Assembly: GCF_002368295.1 (NCBI RefSeq) | Contig: NZ_AP018248.1 | Coordinates: forward strand, 8,431,094-8,495,093 | Origin: Tolypothrix tenuis PCC 7101 | GTDB lineage: Bacteria > Cyanobacteriota > Cyanobacteriia > Cyanobacteriales > Nostocaceae | Direction of reading: 5' to 3' | DNA length: 64,000 nt | Shown: in pieces, positions 26,952 to 36,000 of the stretch | How positions within the stretch are numbered: position 1 is the first letter of the stretch | How the letters are laid out: every line of letters starts with the position of its first letter | Made by a program: the position numbers and the translations under genes | Notes under the pieces: generated by a model | The model's input: only the letters and a program-made list of their open reading frames with translations | Told to the model about the DNA's origin: nothing | Databases searched by the model: none

Positions 26952-27188
26952 TCATCCAGAAGCATAACAGGGTTTAAATTGATTCATTGCAGCAATTAAA
27001 TGATTGAATCCTAGTAACAAATGTGAATTAGGGAAAATAATTAACCAGGGATAAATTAACCAAAATAATAAAAGTGGTTGGATAATGAGACGCAGATTAT
27101 TTAAAGTATTCTTCCATCCAGATTCATGGTTCCATTGCGGATGCTTAAAAAAATCCACCTTACTATACCAGGAAATGTAAGCCGTAAT
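26952..27188 (-). pseudogene. C-terminal remnant, probably of a transposase
   Basis: The minus-strand frame is open from after a TGA (about 27189) and reads YISWYSKVDFFKHPQW followed by a hydrophobic LLLFWLIYPWL segment and GFNHLIAAMNQFKPC before the stop. It resembles the end of a cyanobacterial IS transposase and lacks any start or catalytic region. The assignment is from pattern only. Confidence 0.4.
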
Positions 27189-27484
27189 TCAAGCAGGGAC
27201 ATGGATTTAACCGAGGTAAGACGAACGAGTGGAACAGAGATTGCTGTTACCAGGCAGAACAATACGGCTGAAAGGGTTTCGATCAGTGCGACATACTGGA
27301 TTTGGGTTGTGTAATACCAGTATTGTTACCAGAGAATGCCAGCAATTTTGACCAGCATGATCGCAAAAGACAAAGCAGCGAATAACGATAGGATGCCAAC
27401 TGCACACAGACGGAATACCAGAGCGGCAGCATCGACATGATAGAGAACTAGCCGTTGAATTGCACGGGATGTATTTGCAGGCAT
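27189..27484 (-). pseudogene. Decayed small membrane protein with internal stop
   Basis: From ATG 27484 the minus strand encodes MPANTSRAIQRLVLYHVDAA and a hydrophobic helix (LCAVGILSLFAALSFAIMLV), then TAA at 27326-27328. The same frame continues with another hydrophobic stretch (ALIETLSAVLFCLVTAISV). It looks like a two-helix membrane protein inactivated by one nonsense change and then joined to the transposase remnant. Confidence 0.4.
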
Positions 27485-27567
27485 ATACACAAACACACCC
27501 GGCAAACTTAGAATTCCGTCGTCATGTTGTCCATATCAAAATCTTTTGGTTTACGCTTTTTTGTGGC

Positions 27568-28404
27568 TTAATTTTCTTTGAGAAAATCCAGCAGCACAGG
27601 GTTGACCTGATCAGCATGAGTCCAGTTGATGGCGTGTGGTCCGCCAGGAATGACCACAAGTTGACTGTTTTTAATCAGCTTCGGGAGTCTTGCTGCGGTA
27701 GACTCAAGCGGCAACAGGCGATCGGCATCGCCATGAATAATCAGCGTTGGTACATCAATGCGGGGTAGATCGTCGCGGAAGTCAGTTAGCCAAGACGGTA
27801 CACAATCCAGTGTTGCTTTAGCAGAAGCTCCTGCTGCCACATTCCAACTCATCTGGATAGCCTCGTTACTGATGCGATCGCCGAGAAACACATCCACGTT
27901 GAAGAAGTCTTTGAGGAATGTGGATAGATAGGCTGGACGGTCTTCAGCAATTGCTTTCATAATGCCATCAAAAATATCCTGAGGAACTCCCTCTGGGTTA
28001 TCATTGGTCTTCAGCAGAAAGGGTGGCACTGGACCCATTAGCACTGCTTTACTGACACGCTCTGAACCGTATTTACCAAGATAGCGAGTTACTTCACCTG
28101 TTCCCATTGAAAAGCCGATCAGGACGGCATTACGCAAATCAAGTTTTGTCATCAGCGTGTCTAAATCCGACGCAAAGGTATCGTAGTCGTAGCCAAACGA
28201 AGGCTGACTGGAATCACCAAATCCTCGGCGATCGTAAGTGATGACTCGGTAGCCTTCTTTTAGTAACACTCCAACCTGTTTTTCCCAGGAATGACCACTG
28301 AGCGGAAACCCATGAATCAAAACCACAGGTTGACCCACTCCGAAATCTTCGTAGTAAATATCAATGCTGGCAGAATTTTCTTGACCGACAGTAACGTAAG
28401 GCAT
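27568..28404 (-). CDS. Alpha/beta hydrolase, non-heme chloroperoxidase-like
   Basis: 278 residues. The oxyanion motif is HGFPLSG (31-37). The nucleophile elbow GFSMG holds S99, and the acid and base appear in IHGDADRLLP and GGPHAINW. The closest family is the cofactor-free chloroperoxidase/arylesterase group; the natural substrate is unknown. The start MPYVTVGQENSASIDIYYED is typical. It lies downstream of the GMC/SDR cluster on the same strand but is separated by a truncated hydrolase fragment. Confidence 0.92.
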   Translation of the reverse strand: MPYVTVGQENSASIDIYYEDFGVGQPVVLIHGFPLSGHSWEKQVGVLLKEGYRVITYDRRGFGDSSQPSFGYDYDTFASDLDTLMTKLDLRNAVLIGFSMGTGEVTRYLGKYGSERVSKAVLMGPVPPFLLKTNDNPEGVPQDIFDGIMKAIAEDRPAYLSTFLKDFFNVDVFLGDRISNEAIQMSWNVAAGASAKATLDCVPSWLTDFRDDLPRIDVPTLIIHGDADRLLPLESTAARLPKLIKNSQLVVIPGGPHAINWTHADQVNPVLLDFLKEN

Positions 28405-28457
28405 GAGAGTCTCCTCTTTGTGAATTGGTTTATTGTTTGATTTCGATCAGCACAATC

Positions 28458-29015
28458 TCAGTCTTTATAAAAACTGGTTGCACGGCCGGTTTCGACATCC
28501 CGTAAGAAACGTTCGAGTACCGGAGTGAATTCTTCCTGCGCTTCCCAGAAAGGGGCGTGCCCCAGTCCGCTCAGGCGATTACAGCGTCCTTCCCACAAAT
28601 TGGCATACGCGACAGTATCGAAGTAATCAAGATTGACTAAGCTATCCGCGCCACCATTCACCACTGCGAGCGGAACAGGACTGCTTTCCACGATCAGACG
28701 CTGGTTCACGCCTTCTCCGGCACGTGCGGCCTCAAACAGCCTCTTGCGAAAACGGCCATCTGCACGCGCGACAGCATCCCGGAGGAATGGCTCAGCCGAT
28801 TTACCGATGGTGGCTTCAACGAAGGCGTTGATCTCTGCTTCAGATAACTCCTGCTTGCTTGCGATGCCCAGATGCGGTGACGCGTTGAACCCTTGCGACA
28901 TCTGATTGTGTCTCACAGGTGGGGCACCGCAAATCATCAGCCCTCGCATCCCCAGAAAACGCGGGATCATCTGCTGTTGGGTTGAGAGACTCATGCGGCT
29001 ATTCTTCCATGACAC
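28458..29015 (-). pseudogene. N-terminally truncated alpha/beta hydrolase
   Basis: 185 residues corresponding to the C-terminal two thirds of an alpha/beta hydrolase. The cap region (MRGLMICGAPPV, EINAFVEATIG), the acid (NGGADSLVN) and the base (LGHAPFWEAQEEF) are present. The N-terminal strands, oxyanion loop and GxSxG nucleophile are missing. It begins 26 bp after the GMC oxidoreductase stop, so a deletion probably removed its 5' part. It may still be translated as the last gene of that operon but should not be catalytic. Confidence 0.75.
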
Positions 29016-29040
29016 TTTTCATCTCCTTACAGTGGGCGGT

Positions 29041-30663
29041 TCAGCCAGCCACTTTCACCGCCTGGTAGGATGTCATCCGGTGTGCCTGCTTGATGATGTC
29101 TGCTGCTCGTTCGCCGATGACGACGCAGGGTGCCATCGTATTTCCACTTGTGATCTCAGGCATGATGGAAGCATCCGCCACGCGCAGCTTATTGATGCCA
29201 TAGACCTTCAGATTACCATCGACTACGGACATGGAATCTTGCCCCATCTTGGCAGTACACGACTGATGCCAGTATGTAACTGCTGCGTTGCGGGCGAAGT
29301 TCTCCATTTCGCTTCGACCTAGTTTGCCTGGCAGCGCTTCACGTTTCACCAGCTTCTCGAAGACACTACTATTGCCAAGGTCACGGCAAAGTTCGATGTT
29401 GCTGAATGCAGCTTTCAGGTCATCGGGGTGCGACAGCGTGTTTGCATTGATTAGCACCGGATCGTTTACGTCAGGGCCGGAAAGCCGCACCGTACCCCGG
29501 CTTTTAGGGTGCGACAGACCCGCAAACATCGTCCAACCGTGCTCTGGAACCCCAAGGTGAGCCGTATCCGCACTGGGTACCGGAAACTCAACCTGGCAGT
29601 GAAACATATCGGGCTGCTTGAGGTTGGGATCACTCGTCCAGTACAGAGTAGCTTCCGAGCCGCCATTGCTAATCTTCTGAGGCTCACGGTATTCAAAGAT
29701 GCAGCCAAACGAAACGTGGTCCTGATGATTCTGTCCAACACCAGGAAGGTGCTGAACAACTGGTATTCCGTGCCTGCGAAGTTCCTCTTCCGGTCCGATT
29801 CCAGATTGAAGGAGAACCTTCGGCGTATTGATTGCGCCGAGAGAGAGAATGACTTCCTCCGAAGCGTAGTAATGATTGCGCCTGCCATCCTGGATCACCT
29901 CAACTCCGATGACAGACTTGCCATCAAAGATCAGCTTGCTGACAATAGTGTGAGTTAAGACCGATAAGTTAGGCTGATTCAGGAGAGGATAGACATACGA
30001 CCGAAAGATGGAAGAGCGACGTCCGTTCCGGATAATTAGATCGTTTATAGCAGCGCCTCCGCGCCCTTCCATCATTTCGCCGTTGGGACTCTCGAAACGT
30101 GGAATACCCATGCTGTTTGCAGCCTCAACCATGGACTGTGCAATGGGCTGGGGATTTGCTGCGGATTCCACATAAACAGGGCCGCCTGTTCCCCGACGCA
30201 CAGGGTCACTCGCTCCCTGCCAGTTTTCGATCCGGCGATAGATCTCCAGAACGGATTCATACCCCCACGCCGGATCGCCGGAAGCCTCAGCGAAGTAGTT
30301 CCAATCATTCTTGTGTCCTCGTGCCCACACCATGACGTTAATACTTGAGCCGCCCCCAAGTACCTTGCCCATATTCAGTGGAATTGAGCGTCCATTCAGA
30401 TGCGCGTTGGGCTGTGCAACAAAAGCCCAGTCACGTTCTGATCCAAGATTCAGCGGCCATTGTGCCGGAGTCATCACCTCTGGCACTTCATCCGTTCCAC
30501 CTGCTTCGATTAGCAGCACATTAACTTGTTTGTCTTCGGCAAGCCTTGCCGCTATTACTGAACCCGCAGGGCCTGCGCCGCAGACGATGAAATCGTAGTG
30601 TTCGTTCATCATGAAAGAAGTACCTCCAAATTTCGTAATGTTGATTTGTTCTCGTTTGGGCAT
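29041..30663 (-). CDS. GMC-family FAD-dependent oxidoreductase
   Basis: 540 residues. FAD-binding GAGPAGSVIAARLAE near the N-terminus, GMC signatures GRSIPLNMGKVLGGGSSIN and GAINTPKVLLQSGIGP, and the C-terminal WHQSCTAKMGQDSMSVVDGN block with the catalytic His. Members oxidise alcohols such as choline or sugars. The substrate is not deducible. The start at 30663 overlaps the upstream SDR stop as TGATG, indicating coupling; ATG 30612 (MMNEHYDFIVCG), preceded by GGAGG, is an alternative start. Confidence 0.93.
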   Translation of the reverse strand: MPKREQINITKFGGTSFMMNEHYDFIVCGAGPAGSVIAARLAEDKQVNVLLIEAGGTDEVPEVMTPAQWPLNLGSERDWAFVAQPNAHLNGRSIPLNMGKVLGGGSSINVMVWARGHKNDWNYFAEASGDPAWGYESVLEIYRRIENWQGASDPVRRGTGGPVYVESAANPQPIAQSMVEAANSMGIPRFESPNGEMMEGRGGAAINDLIIRNGRRSSIFRSYVYPLLNQPNLSVLTHTIVSKLIFDGKSVIGVEVIQDGRRNHYYASEEVILSLGAINTPKVLLQSGIGPEEELRRHGIPVVQHLPGVGQNHQDHVSFGCIFEYREPQKISNGGSEATLYWTSDPNLKQPDMFHCQVEFPVPSADTAHLGVPEHGWTMFAGLSHPKSRGTVRLSGPDVNDPVLINANTLSHPDDLKAAFSNIELCRDLGNSSVFEKLVKREALPGKLGRSEMENFARNAAVTYWHQSCTAKMGQDSMSVVDGNLKVYGINKLRVADASIMPEITSGNTMAPCVVIGERAADIIKQAHRMTSYQAVKVAG

Positions 30664-31499
30664 CAGACGGTCGGGATTGTACCTCCGTCAATGACATATT
30701 CAGCACCTGTGATGTAAGAGGCGCGATCGGACACCAGAAAAGCGACAAGCTCCGCGACCTCTTGGGGGCGACCCGGTCGTTCCATCGGGATTCCTCCGAG
30801 TGAGTCCATCAGCCCTTGGCGTTGAGTATCAAGGTCTGTGCCCGACTGCTGAGCTAATCTCTCGATGAGTCTCTCAGCCGCCTTCGTTTCGATGAAACCG
30901 GGTGCAACGGCGTTGACACGCACTCCCTGGGGCGCAACTTCGTTTGACAACCCTTTGCTGTAGTTTGCCAGCGCCGCTTTTGCCGCCGCATACGCTAATG
31001 TCGCGTCGTAAAGCGGAAGCCGACTCTGGATCGACGAGATATGGATGATAACACCCGACTTGTGTTCAAGCATCCGGGGCAGAAATGCCCGATCCAAACG
31101 GACGGCAGCGAATAAATTGTCATTAATTGCCTGCTGCCAATCCCCATCTGTCAGAGCAAGCGCGCCACCGCTTGGCGCAGAAGAGCCGCCGACATTGTTA
31201 ATTAGGATGTCCACACTGCCGAAACGAGCGAATACTTCCTGCACAAGTTTGTTTACCCCATCGGGCGTGCTGAGGTCAGTCCCTATGAACAAGTCAGGCG
31301 ATTGAAGGTTTTCAGGAATTGAACGAGCGGTAGTTATGACCGTTGCACCGGCTTGCCTCAGTCGTGTAGCGATAGCTTCACCTATGCCTTTTGTCCCGCC
31401 TGTTACCAAGACTTTTTTGCCGAGTAGTTCGGTGGAATCAATTTGTATGTTGGTAATTGTATTTGTGTTCATGTTGAATGTGTTTGTATTTGTGTTCAT
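30663..31499 (-). CDS. SDR-family oxidoreductase
   Basis: 278 residues. Classical SDR motifs: TGGTKGIG cofactor loop, NNVGG, catalytic Ser (ISSIQS) and YAAAK. The N-terminal ~25 residues are an Asn/Thr repeat (MNTNTNTFNMNTNTITN) arising from a small tandem duplication; the core starts at LLGKKVLVTGG. It is first in a coupled pair with the GMC oxidoreductase, suggesting successive oxidation or reduction steps on one substrate (inference). Confidence 0.93.
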   Translation of the reverse strand: MNTNTNTFNMNTNTITNIQIDSTELLGKKVLVTGGTKGIGEAIATRLRQAGATVITTARSIPENLQSPDLFIGTDLSTPDGVNKLVQEVFARFGSVDILINNVGGSSAPSGGALALTDGDWQQAINDNLFAAVRLDRAFLPRMLEHKSGVIIHISSIQSRLPLYDATLAYAAAKAALANYSKGLSNEVAPQGVRVNAVAPGFIETKAAERLIERLAQQSGTDLDTQRQGLMDSLGGIPMERPGRPQEVAELVAFLVSDRASYITGAEYVIDGGTIPTV

Positions 31500-31568
31500 G
31501 TTGAAATCATCGAGCAGTGGTAACAGGCTGAAAATAATTGGGAGTTAATTTGCTGAGTCGCTAACAAT

Positions 31569-32150
31569 TTAATGAATGACAGCAACAATAGCTGCCATTA
31601 TTTGTTCCACAGTCCAGCGATGCCTGCGGCGGGCTACGCCTACGCTATAGCGAATCCCATTAATAAACAGTGCTGGGGTAGCTGTTACTCCACTTTGATA
31701 TCCACTCTCGATATTTTGATTGATGCGACCAATGTGAGCTTGTGTCGATATATCTTGCAGGAACTTAGAAATATCAAGTCCTAAACTATCGGCATACTCC
31801 ACAAGAAAGCCGTTTTCCAGGGCGTGTTGATGCGTAAATAGTAGGTCGTGCATTTGCCAAAACTGACCCTGTGCGGCGGCGGCCTCTACAGCTTCCGCTA
31901 CCTTTTGCGCGCGGGGATGGAGTGTATTCTCAATGAAATGACGAAATACTACACAAATCCGATTCTCCTCAGGAAAATTAGAAGTGAAATGCTGTTGAAT
32001 GACCTTAATTAATTGATGCAGTTCTCCGCATTGAGAACATTCGTAGTTTCCATATTCCACAAGTACAACTGGGGCATTGAGCGTTCCCTGGTAGTGGTCA
32101 CGCTGGGAAGGTGGAACAAGGAGTTGGTTAGAATAGCTATCTTGGTTCAT
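31569..32150 (-). CDS. DsbA-like thioredoxin-fold protein
   Basis: 193 residues from ATG 32150 (a TTG at 32165 would add five). The domain starts LNAPVVLVEYGNYECSQCGELH, with CSQC as the redox or metal-binding pair. It includes the DsbA helical insertion (FWQMHDLLFTHQHALENG) and the cis-Pro loop GVTATPALFINGIRY. No signal peptide is seen, so it may act in the cytosol. A dispersed repeat is inserted in frame near the C-terminus (residues about 169-178). Confidence 0.9.
   Translation of the reverse strand: MNQDSYSNQLLVPPSQRDHYQGTLNAPVVLVEYGNYECSQCGELHQLIKVIQQHFTSNFPEENRICVVFRHFIENTLHPRAQKVAEAVEAAAAQGQFWQMHDLLFTHQHALENGFLVEYADSLGLDISKFLQDISTQAHIGRINQNIESGYQSGVTATPALFINGIRYSVGVARRRHRWTVEQIMAAIVAVIH
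31621..31646. repeat. Dispersed CGGCGGGCTACGCC repeat inside the DsbA-like gene
   Basis: TGCCTGCGGCGGGCTACGCC and following bases match the family at 12678-12704. On the coding strand it supplies the basic VGVARRRHR stretch without breaking the frame. Confidence 0.7.
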
Positions 32151-32462
32151 CGGACATTTTGACAAAAGAGTTTCTCATGACATGAGTGACTGCCATGACT
32201 ATTTATGATTCCTCCTACAATCGTTGAACCTTCCAATACATCCTGATCAAGGAGAAAAGAGAAAAAAGAATGAAAAGCAATTTGTTTTATCTTTACCCTT
32301 TGTCCTTTCCCAAAATATTGGAATTTCGCTCCTTCATTTCAATAGCTTTAGCTTACAGAGTTGACAATACTTTGTCGCCAACTCAAAGTTGAGTCTTGAA
32401 AAGAACGAAAGGATAGGCGTAATCTATCTCTGCGGCTAATCAGCAACCGAACTTAAGTTCAG
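32151..32462. other. Intergenic, no gene recognised
   Basis: About 310 bp between the DsbA-like gene and the response regulator. A/G-rich tracts (32250-32275) and a degenerate CTTTACCCTTTGTCC repeat (32290-32310) are visible. No reading frame is supported. Confidence 0.5.
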
Positions 32463-33092
32463 TCACAACTTAGCAAGCCCTCGTTTCAATGCTGTAACTA
32501 CCGCCTGAGTGCGATCGCTCACGCCTAATTTGCTCAAAATGCGATTGACGTGAAATTTTACCGTACTTTCAGTAATATTCAAAGCCACACCAATGTCATG
32601 ATTGCTTAAACCATCGACCATGAGATGAATGACTTCTCGCTCGCGATCGCTCAACTCTGGATTGTTCATGCGTTGCACCAGCTTGGCAGCAACTTCGGAA
32701 GGGATATATTGTTGCCCGCTATGAACGATATGGATGGCATTGAGGAGCGCTTCGGGTTCAGCATCCTTAAGTAGATAGCCTTTAGCGCCAGCGCGTAATG
32801 CACGATAAATATCTTCATCACCATCGTAAGTGGTTAGCACAATAATCGGGGCATGGGTAAATTCAGCGCAGATGGCGATGGTCGCATCTACACCGCTCAT
32901 GTGGGGCATACGTAAGTCCATTAAGGTGATATCGGGTTGTAGCTGTTGATAACAGGCGATCGCCTCCTGCCCATCGCCTGCTTGTCCCACCACGGTCATA
33001 TCTGGCTCATTCTCAATCATGGCGGCGAGTCCCTGGCGGACGATCGCGTGATCATCAACAAGTAAAACGCGAATGGTTGCGGACTGGCTCAT
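32463..33092 (-). CDS. LuxR/NarL-type response regulator
   Basis: 209 residues. Receiver domain with VDDHAIVRQG and the phosphoacceptor Asp in ITLMDLRMP. The C-terminal HTH-LuxR domain reads LSDREREVIHLMVDGLSNHDIG and ITESTVKFHVNRILSKLGV. Its ATG overlaps the stop of the giant kinase gene (33089-33092), so the two form a translationally coupled two-component pair. Targets unknown. Confidence 0.95.
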   Translation of the reverse strand: MSQSATIRVLLVDDHAIVRQGLAAMIENEPDMTVVGQAGDGQEAIACYQQLQPDITLMDLRMPHMSGVDATIAICAEFTHAPIIVLTTYDGDEDIYRALRAGAKGYLLKDAEPEALLNAIHIVHSGQQYIPSEVAAKLVQRMNNPELSDREREVIHLMVDGLSNHDIGVALNITESTVKFHVNRILSKLGVSDRTQAVVTALKRGLAKL

Positions 33093-36000
33093 ACTGCTGC
33101 CTCCCAGTTCACCGTGACAAGCACTTCTGTTCCCTGCCCCAGTTGACTTTCAATTGAGAGCTGTGCCCCAATGTGTTCGGCTCGTTCAGTTATTCCCAGT
33201 AGGCCAAATCCTTGTCTGAGCGTGGTAGTGGTGACTTCAAACCCCTGTCCATTGTCTTTTATTCGTAAAAAGCATAAGGTTGGCTCATAAACCAACTCAA
33301 CTCGAATTTCGCTTGCATGAGCGTACTTGATTGCATTTGTAAAGGCTTCCTGCCCAATTCTCAGGAGATGATTCTCAGTTTCGGGTGGTAGCACATAGGG
33401 TGTGCCAATAATGTCGTAAATCAGGTGGGTTTCGGTTAAGGATGACATGGTGGATATAAATCGATCCAGTGCCGTCCACAGGTAGCCATCTTCTAGTAAT
33501 TGGGGACGCAGTGCCGCAACCGATCGTCGAGCCTCTGTTAGCCCACTACGAGCCAGATCCCGAACCGTATCGATATGCGTCTGCACAGCATCTGGGTTGG
33601 TTGCGATTAATCGAGAGACGGCTCCCATGTGAACCAGAATCCCTGTAAAGGCTTGCGCTAAGGTATCGTGAATTTCCCGCGCCATGCGGTTGCGTTCCTC
33701 TAAAATGGAGGCTGCTTCGGCACGTTTGCGTTCTTGCAGTGCAGCGTTTCGCTGTTCGCTAATGTCGAAAGATACACCCAACATTCGCACAGGCTGTCCG
33801 GCTTCGTTATAGATTCCTCGACCTCGACTAACAAGCCAGTGAATACTACCATCTGGGTAAATTATTCGATATTCACCTTCATAATCAGTATGAGTTGCCA
33901 GAGCGGTTGTAAGCGCTTGCTCAACTCGATCGACATCTTCTGGATGAACCCGATCCCACCACACCCGATAGCTAACCTCAACTTCACCAGGCTCTACCCC
34001 CAGCAATCGAGTGTTGTTATCATCCCAATGCACTGTATTGTCTAAGATGTTCCAATTCCAACTGCCGATGTAGGCGAAATTCATTGTCAGCCTACGTTGC
34101 TCTTCACTTTGGCGCAGGGCGTTTTCAACTTGCTGACGCTGTTCAATCTCTTGTGAAAGCAGCAACGTTCGCTCAGTGACTTGTTGTTCTAACGTTTGGT
34201 TGTAGTCGGCTAGCAGTTTTTCTGATTGCTTACGCTCGGTAATGTCTTGAAAGGCGACGATCGCATAAGCCACCTTACCCTGTTCGTCAAAAACTGGAGT
34301 GCCCCATCCTTCAACGGGAATAATTGCGTTGTTTTGGTGAATCTCTACGTCGTCAACCCTGGTGCATTCGCCGCTCAACGCTCGGATAATTGGCAGTCTC
34401 TCACTCGGATAAATTTGATCGGTTCCCGTTACATAAAATTGATAAACCTCTGAAAGTTGCTCCACTGTGGCGGCAGGATCAACGCCTTTACCCATCAGAT
34501 CAATGCCGCGCTGATTGACATAGTAAGGGCGACCCATCGCGTCAACAATACCAATGCCTACGGGAATCGCTTCGAGAAATTGAGCCATCTGACTTTCGCT
34601 AGCGCGGAGCTTTGAGTAGAGTTTAGCATTTTCGATCGCGATCGCTGCCTGCGTAGAGAGTAGATTCAGAACTTGGGTTCGATCGGGTGTAAAAACTCCT
34701 GCCGCTAATTGATTTTCTAGATACAACACACCAACAAGCTTGCTCTGATTCAGCAGCGGCAAACAGAGAAGCGATTGAGTTTGATTATTCTGAATATAGG
34801 GATCATGGATGAAATGACCTTCACGCGTTGCGTCATTTAAGAGGACGGTTTCATGGGTTCGGATCACATATTGAATGATTGATTCAGGTAAGCGATTCGT
34901 GATTGGCGTCGATTGGAGTACTTGGGTTGTGCGGACACTTTCACCTTCAACCAGATCACAAGCAGCGTCGATTCTCCATTCGCCTGCGTTTTCTAAAAGC
35001 AAACATCCGGTTTGCGCCCCAGCATTCTCGATCAGGATCTGCATTAACGAACTAAGCAACCGCTTCAGTTCAATCTCGCTTGAAATTGCCTGAGCTGCTT
35101 TCATTACTGTTGCTAAATCGAAAGCAACCTGCGAGGTATTAGAGGTAGTTCCAATTGTGGTGAGGATTAAAGGAGCATTTACACGCGATGATTGGGCAAA
35201 GAACTGGGGATAGCGCGTTTCCAAATCCTTGACTTTTGCGGTTGCCCCCCAGCGTTTGTAGCAATAATGAGCTTCTTTCATATAGAGTTGAGCAATCTTC
35301 TCTCGCCCTCGCCCTAGATAGAACTTGGCAGCCAATTCATAGGCTAACGCTTCTTCTTGAATATATGCGTTTTCTCTAGCCTCTTGAATTGCTTGTTCAT
35401 AGAACTCCTCTGCCTCAAACAACTGACCTAAGACTCGTGCTTTTTCTGCTTCAACCAAATGATATTTATGCAAATAATTCATGGGTGCATAATGTGCCCA
35501 TTGCTTCATCTTTTCCTGACTAACTACAACTTTTTTGAGAATTTCCTCATGCACCTCAGTACTGCTATCAAGATAGGTTGCGAGTCTTGCTAGAGAATCA
35601 TAGAGATAGTACAAAGGCTGAAGGAAGGCACCTGTTAGTCGGATTAGATGAGTTTCTGCCAGGGCTGCATTTTTAACAGCTTGAGCATATTCACAAAAGA
35701 GGTAGCATAGGCAAAGTTTGTTGAAATGTACAGTAAAGATAGTACTTCCATCACTTGCCGCTTCATATTTTGGCAGTTCATTCTCCTCGTTGTAGAATTC
35801 GCCGATGAGTTGAGTTGGGCTAGTCGAACGTCCCATTAAGTTGACAACGACCTGCCGAAAGATTTGATTCCAAGTTAGTGCCGTTTCCTGTTTGATTTGA
35901 TGGATTGCTTCACCATAAATCGCCATCTCGCGTTCAACCTCTGCGAGTTCTTTTCCATTGGCGTAGGATTGAAAACAGTGGGTATAAGCGCAGTAGGCAG

